Part shown: in pieces, positions 61,912 to 64,000 of the stretch | Layout of the letters: the number at the start of each line of letters is the position of its first letter | Position numbering within the stretch: position 1 is the stretch's first letter | DNA from: Verrucomicrobiia bacterium | Lineage (GTDB): Bacteria; Verrucomicrobiota; Verrucomicrobiia; Opitutales; Cerasicoccaceae | Length of the DNA: 64,000 nt | NCBI GenBank assembly: GCA_030432235.1 | Contig: JAUIHT010000001.1 | Span: forward strand, 1,240,001-1,304,000 | Reading direction: 5' to 3' | Position numbers and translations under genes: made by a program | The notes under the pieces: model-generated | What the model was told of the DNA's origin: nothing | Seen by the model: the letters and a program-made list of their open reading frames with translations, nothing else | Database searches by the model: none

Positions 61912-62383
61912 AACAGGTGCAGCCCGTTTGCAGAACAGGATTCCGGGCCTGCTGGTTCTGGCTGTTGCCGTTCTGTCGGCCTGGAATCTATGGGCCATCT
62001 GGTCGTCGGATGTGTACGCACGTGGAGGCGCTATCTTTATGCTGCTGTGGCTAGTGCCGCTTGTGTATGTGGTGATCAAGGAGTCGCGGTCTACCCGCGA
62101 ATCATCGGATTTTTTCCTGTTGGTGCTTTCCCTGCTTGGCTGCCTGATTGGATGGGTGGGCTCTTTGAATGTGGCCAAGCATGTAGGGCTGGCCTTGGCC
62201 TTTGGCGGGCTGGCCAGACCACATCTTTTTAAATACGCGTGGTTGCTGGGTGCTTTCGCCTGGCTGCCGGCCACCGGATGGCTGGCCCACGCGACGCCGG
62301 TGAACGGCTGGCCGCTCAGGACAGTATTGCTGGTGCTGAGCCTTGGCATCTCATGGCCCTGGTGGAGGCGGGGGCGCGCATGA
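61904..62383 (+). CDS. Small exosortase-associated membrane protein
   Basis: 159 residues from the ATG at 61904, with four or five hydrophobic segments (LLVLAVAVLSAWNLWAIW, GAIFMLLWLVPLVYVVI, FLLVLSLLGCLIGWVGSL, LLVLSLGISWPWW). I do not recognise a family. It overlaps the exosortase and EpsI genes (8 and 4 bases), so it is part of the machine's operon. An accessory role is inferred from position only. Confidence 0.65.
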   Translation: MSETGAARLQNRIPGLLVLAVAVLSAWNLWAIWSSDVYARGGAIFMLLWLVPLVYVVIKESRSTRESSDFFLLVLSLLGCLIGWVGSLNVAKHVGLALAFGGLARPHLFKYAWLLGAFAWLPATGWLAHATPVNGWPLRTVLLVLSLGISWPWWRRGRA

Positions 62384-62973
62384 AGTCATGGCAACGAAAC
62401 ACCCTCTGGGGAGGCAGTGTGCTGGTTATTCTGCTGGCACTGGCGGTGGAATTTATTCCGCGTGAGGATGCACGGGAGCGCCTGCTGGCCATCCCGGATC
62501 AGGGACCGGGATTCACCAGCCGGATGACGCCGCTGAACGAACAGGAAGTGGAGCTTCTGGGAGATGCGTCGGCGGTGAAGCGTGTTGTCCTGCCCGAGGG
62601 GGAACCGCCTTTTCTGTTTTCCGCCATCGACGGATCGCGCAACCGGCACGCGGTTCACGATCCGAGGTACTGCTTCGTCGGGGCGGGATGGGAGATAACC
62701 AAGGCCGTGCCTATCGAGACTCCGCGCGGCGAAATCATGGCGCTGGAGCTTTCCCGCGATGGCGAAAGGCGGCAGGCCCTGTATTGGTTCAGCGACGGTG
62801 ATGCCTGGTTTGTCGCGCCCACGGAATATTGGATGAAGGCGACCCTGCGACGCTTGAGCTTCGGCCTCAGCGGCGAAGAGCCGGTTCTGTTCATTGTGCA
62901 GACACTGGAGCCTGGGAGCGTGGATGATGAGGTGGATGTTGACCTGCTGGAAAGGCTGGACCCATGGAAGTAG
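62380..62973 (+). CDS. EpsI-like exosortase-associated protein
   Basis: 197 residues. One N-terminal TM (LWGGSVLVILLALAVEFIP) and a soluble domain on the outer side. The EpsI hallmark is HDPRYCFVGAGWEI (H-x-P-x2-C-x2-G-x-GW pattern). EpsI/DUF3485 domains occur next to or fused with exosortases and are needed for exopolysaccharide production. ATGA overlap with the preceding gene; 10-base overlap with the ligase-like gene. Confidence 0.83.
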   Translation: MKSWQRNTLWGGSVLVILLALAVEFIPREDARERLLAIPDQGPGFTSRMTPLNEQEVELLGDASAVKRVVLPEGEPPFLFSAIDGSRNRHAVHDPRYCFVGAGWEITKAVPIETPRGEIMALELSRDGERRQALYWFSDGDAWFVAPTEYWMKATLRRLSFGLSGEEPVLFIVQTLEPGSVDDEVDVDLLERLDPWK

Positions 62974-64000
62974 TCAAACTGCTCATCAAGGTCGGCATCA
63001 TCCTGATCGGCATGTCCGTGATTCCGCTGGCCGTGGCTTGGCTGGCCAACCGTGCGGCGGTTTGGCGGCGCCTCATCCTGGCGGGTACGGTCCTGATGCT
63101 GGTGCGCCCTCCGGGTAACTTCACGCTGATGCTGTACTCCATCGATTGGTATCGCGGGCACACGAAAGGATTCGAGTTCAACATGCTCTGGATGGTCGGA
63201 GCCGGACTCATCCTGGCGGCGATGTTGAGGGGCAGGCGTCCCTGGCTGTTGCTGCCTGGAGTATTGGCGTACTCGCTATATATCGTGATGGGTTCCTTGT
63301 CGATATTCGGGGCCTACGAGCCGCTATACGGGCTCATGGCATTGTTCAAATTTTCCCTGGTGTTCCTCATTGCCATGGGCGTGTGCCTGTCGATTGAGGA
63401 CAGCGAAGACATTCATTGGATACTGCGGGCCTTTGCCGTCGCGCTGGTGATGAATGTGTTGGTTTGCCTGAAGATGCGTTACCTGGAAGGGCGTTACCAG
63501 ATTCCGGCCTGGTTCGAGCATCAAAACCCCATGGCGATGTGGTGTTACTTCACCGCGTTGCCGCTCTTGGCGGTGGCATTGGCGAAGGATGTCAGGCTGC
63601 GGGACTCGCTTTGGTATTTCATCGGCTTCGGTACTGCCGGACTGAGCATCGTGCTCTCGGTTTCGCGTGCATCGCTGGCGGCTATCGGAGCTGGGTCGCT
63701 TTTCCTGCTGGGGGCCAGTTTTCTGCGCGGGGTAACACCTCGCCGGATGGGTGTGCTGCTGGTGATGGGGTCCGCTGGAGGCATCATCTTGCTCATGGCC
63801 ATGGATACGCTCATGCACCGGTTCGAGTCTTCCGAGGACACCGGGCCGGAGAACGATTTACGCTGGATTCTGAACTATCAGTCCAAGGCGATGCTCGACG
63901 ACCATTTCTTCGGGGTGGGGTGGAACAGTTTCGGGATTGCCAACAGCCGCCCGGAAGGCACCGAGTACAGTCAGCTCCTCGAAAAATGGAATGCCAACCG
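62964..64000 (+). CDS. O-antigen ligase/polymerase-like protein (partial)
   Basis: About 345 residues are visible before the window ends; no stop is reached. Many hydrophobic helices, VLSVSRASLAAIGAGSLFLL (the SR-A motif region of Wzy/WaaL proteins) and the late loop DDHFFGVGWNSFGIANS typical of this superfamily. Related proteins in exosortase loci have been annotated as O-glycosylation ligases. It could polymerise repeat units or ligate glycans. Start at the ATG overlapping the EpsI stop. Confidence 0.85.
   Translation, partial: MEVVKLLIKVGIILIGMSVIPLAVAWLANRAAVWRRLILAGTVLMLVRPPGNFTLMLYSIDWYRGHTKGFEFNMLWMVGAGLILAAMLRGRRPWLLLPGVLAYSLYIVMGSLSIFGAYEPLYGLMALFKFSLVFLIAMGVCLSIEDSEDIHWILRAFAVALVMNVLVCLKMRYLEGRYQIPAWFEHQNPMAMWCYFTALPLLAVALAKDVRLRDSLWYFIGFGTAGLSIVLSVSRASLAAIGAGSLFLLGASFLRGVTPRRMGVLLVMGSAGGIILLMAMDTLMHRFESSEDTGPENDLRWILNYQSKAMLDDHFFGVGWNSFGIANSRPEGTEYSQLLEKWNAN

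Noticed and set aside
1-64000. CRISPR array or defence island
   Set aside because: No regularly spaced repeats and no cas, restriction or toxin-antitoxin genes seen.

Overview
The window looks like a chromosomal segment from a member of the Verrucomicrobiota, probably class Opitutia. This rests on many PEP-CTERM proteins whose tails end in the AGL-x-RWRKR style, two exosortases, high GC coding DNA with short intergenic gaps, and a gene mix typical of that phylum. The lineage call is an inference from protein style; no rRNA is present. One tRNA gene, tRNA-Ala(CGC), lies at 31618-31693.

Region 1 (1-26 kb) is housekeeping and surface-protein DNA. It opens with the end of an unrecognised gene, then a three-gene block (679-3235) of a cyanobacterial-looking exosortase, an HpsJ-like membrane protein and a probable substrate with an IPFNPS-type tail. 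Next come an aldo/keto reductase, an O-methyltransferase, an SRPBCC protein, and six PEP-CTERM proteins between 6 and 16 kb. These are interrupted by a REP-like repeat, an AT-rich lipoprotein gene and a 941-residue phosphatase-TPR-sulfotransferase fusion. A PepSY-like protein with a two-component system (15.9-18.6 kb) sits behind a Pho-box-like promoter. A carotenoid-desaturase-type oxidoreductase, a FabZ-like dehydratase, a pentameric ligand-gated ion channel and FabI follow, then a secreted endonuclease/phosphatase-fold lipoprotein, RdgB, RibD and a MIF-family tautomerase.

Region 2 (26-37 kb) is rich in signalling: three large multi-domain histidine kinases, a stand-alone Rcp1-like receiver and a minimal class III cyclase. 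MenG/UbiE, an orphan MlaF-type ATPase and the tRNA lie among them.

Region 3 (37-64 kb) is one large exopolysaccharide/exosortase locus built as two divergent operons from a roughly 100 bp centre (51430-51526). The leftward operon (51429 to 37250) runs: polyprenyl-phosphate sugar transferase, left-handed beta-helix protein, H-NOX haem sensor, hybrid kinase, receiver-kinase, RsbW-like kinase/SpoIIE-like phosphatase, receiver, alkaline-phosphatase-fold enzyme, CBS-containing family II pyrophosphatase and three glycosyltransferases. Most neighbouring genes overlap or nearly abut. The rightward operon (51527 to the window end) runs: STAS protein, nucleotidyltransferase-like protein, glycosyltransferase, a WecG/TagA glycosyltransferase carrying two C-terminal STAS domains, glycosyltransferase, Wzx-like flippase, a PEP-CTERM/DUF4114 protein, a TPR protein, exosortase, small membrane protein, EpsI-like protein and an O-antigen-ligase-like protein cut by the window edge.

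The most interesting proposal is that these parts form one system. A predicted nitric-oxide sensor (H-NOX) would feed phosphorelay kinases and then a SypE-like kinase/phosphatase, which sets the phosphorylation of STAS domains. One pair of those STAS domains is fused directly to a polysaccharide glycosyltransferase. The parts are visible in sequence; the wiring is inference.
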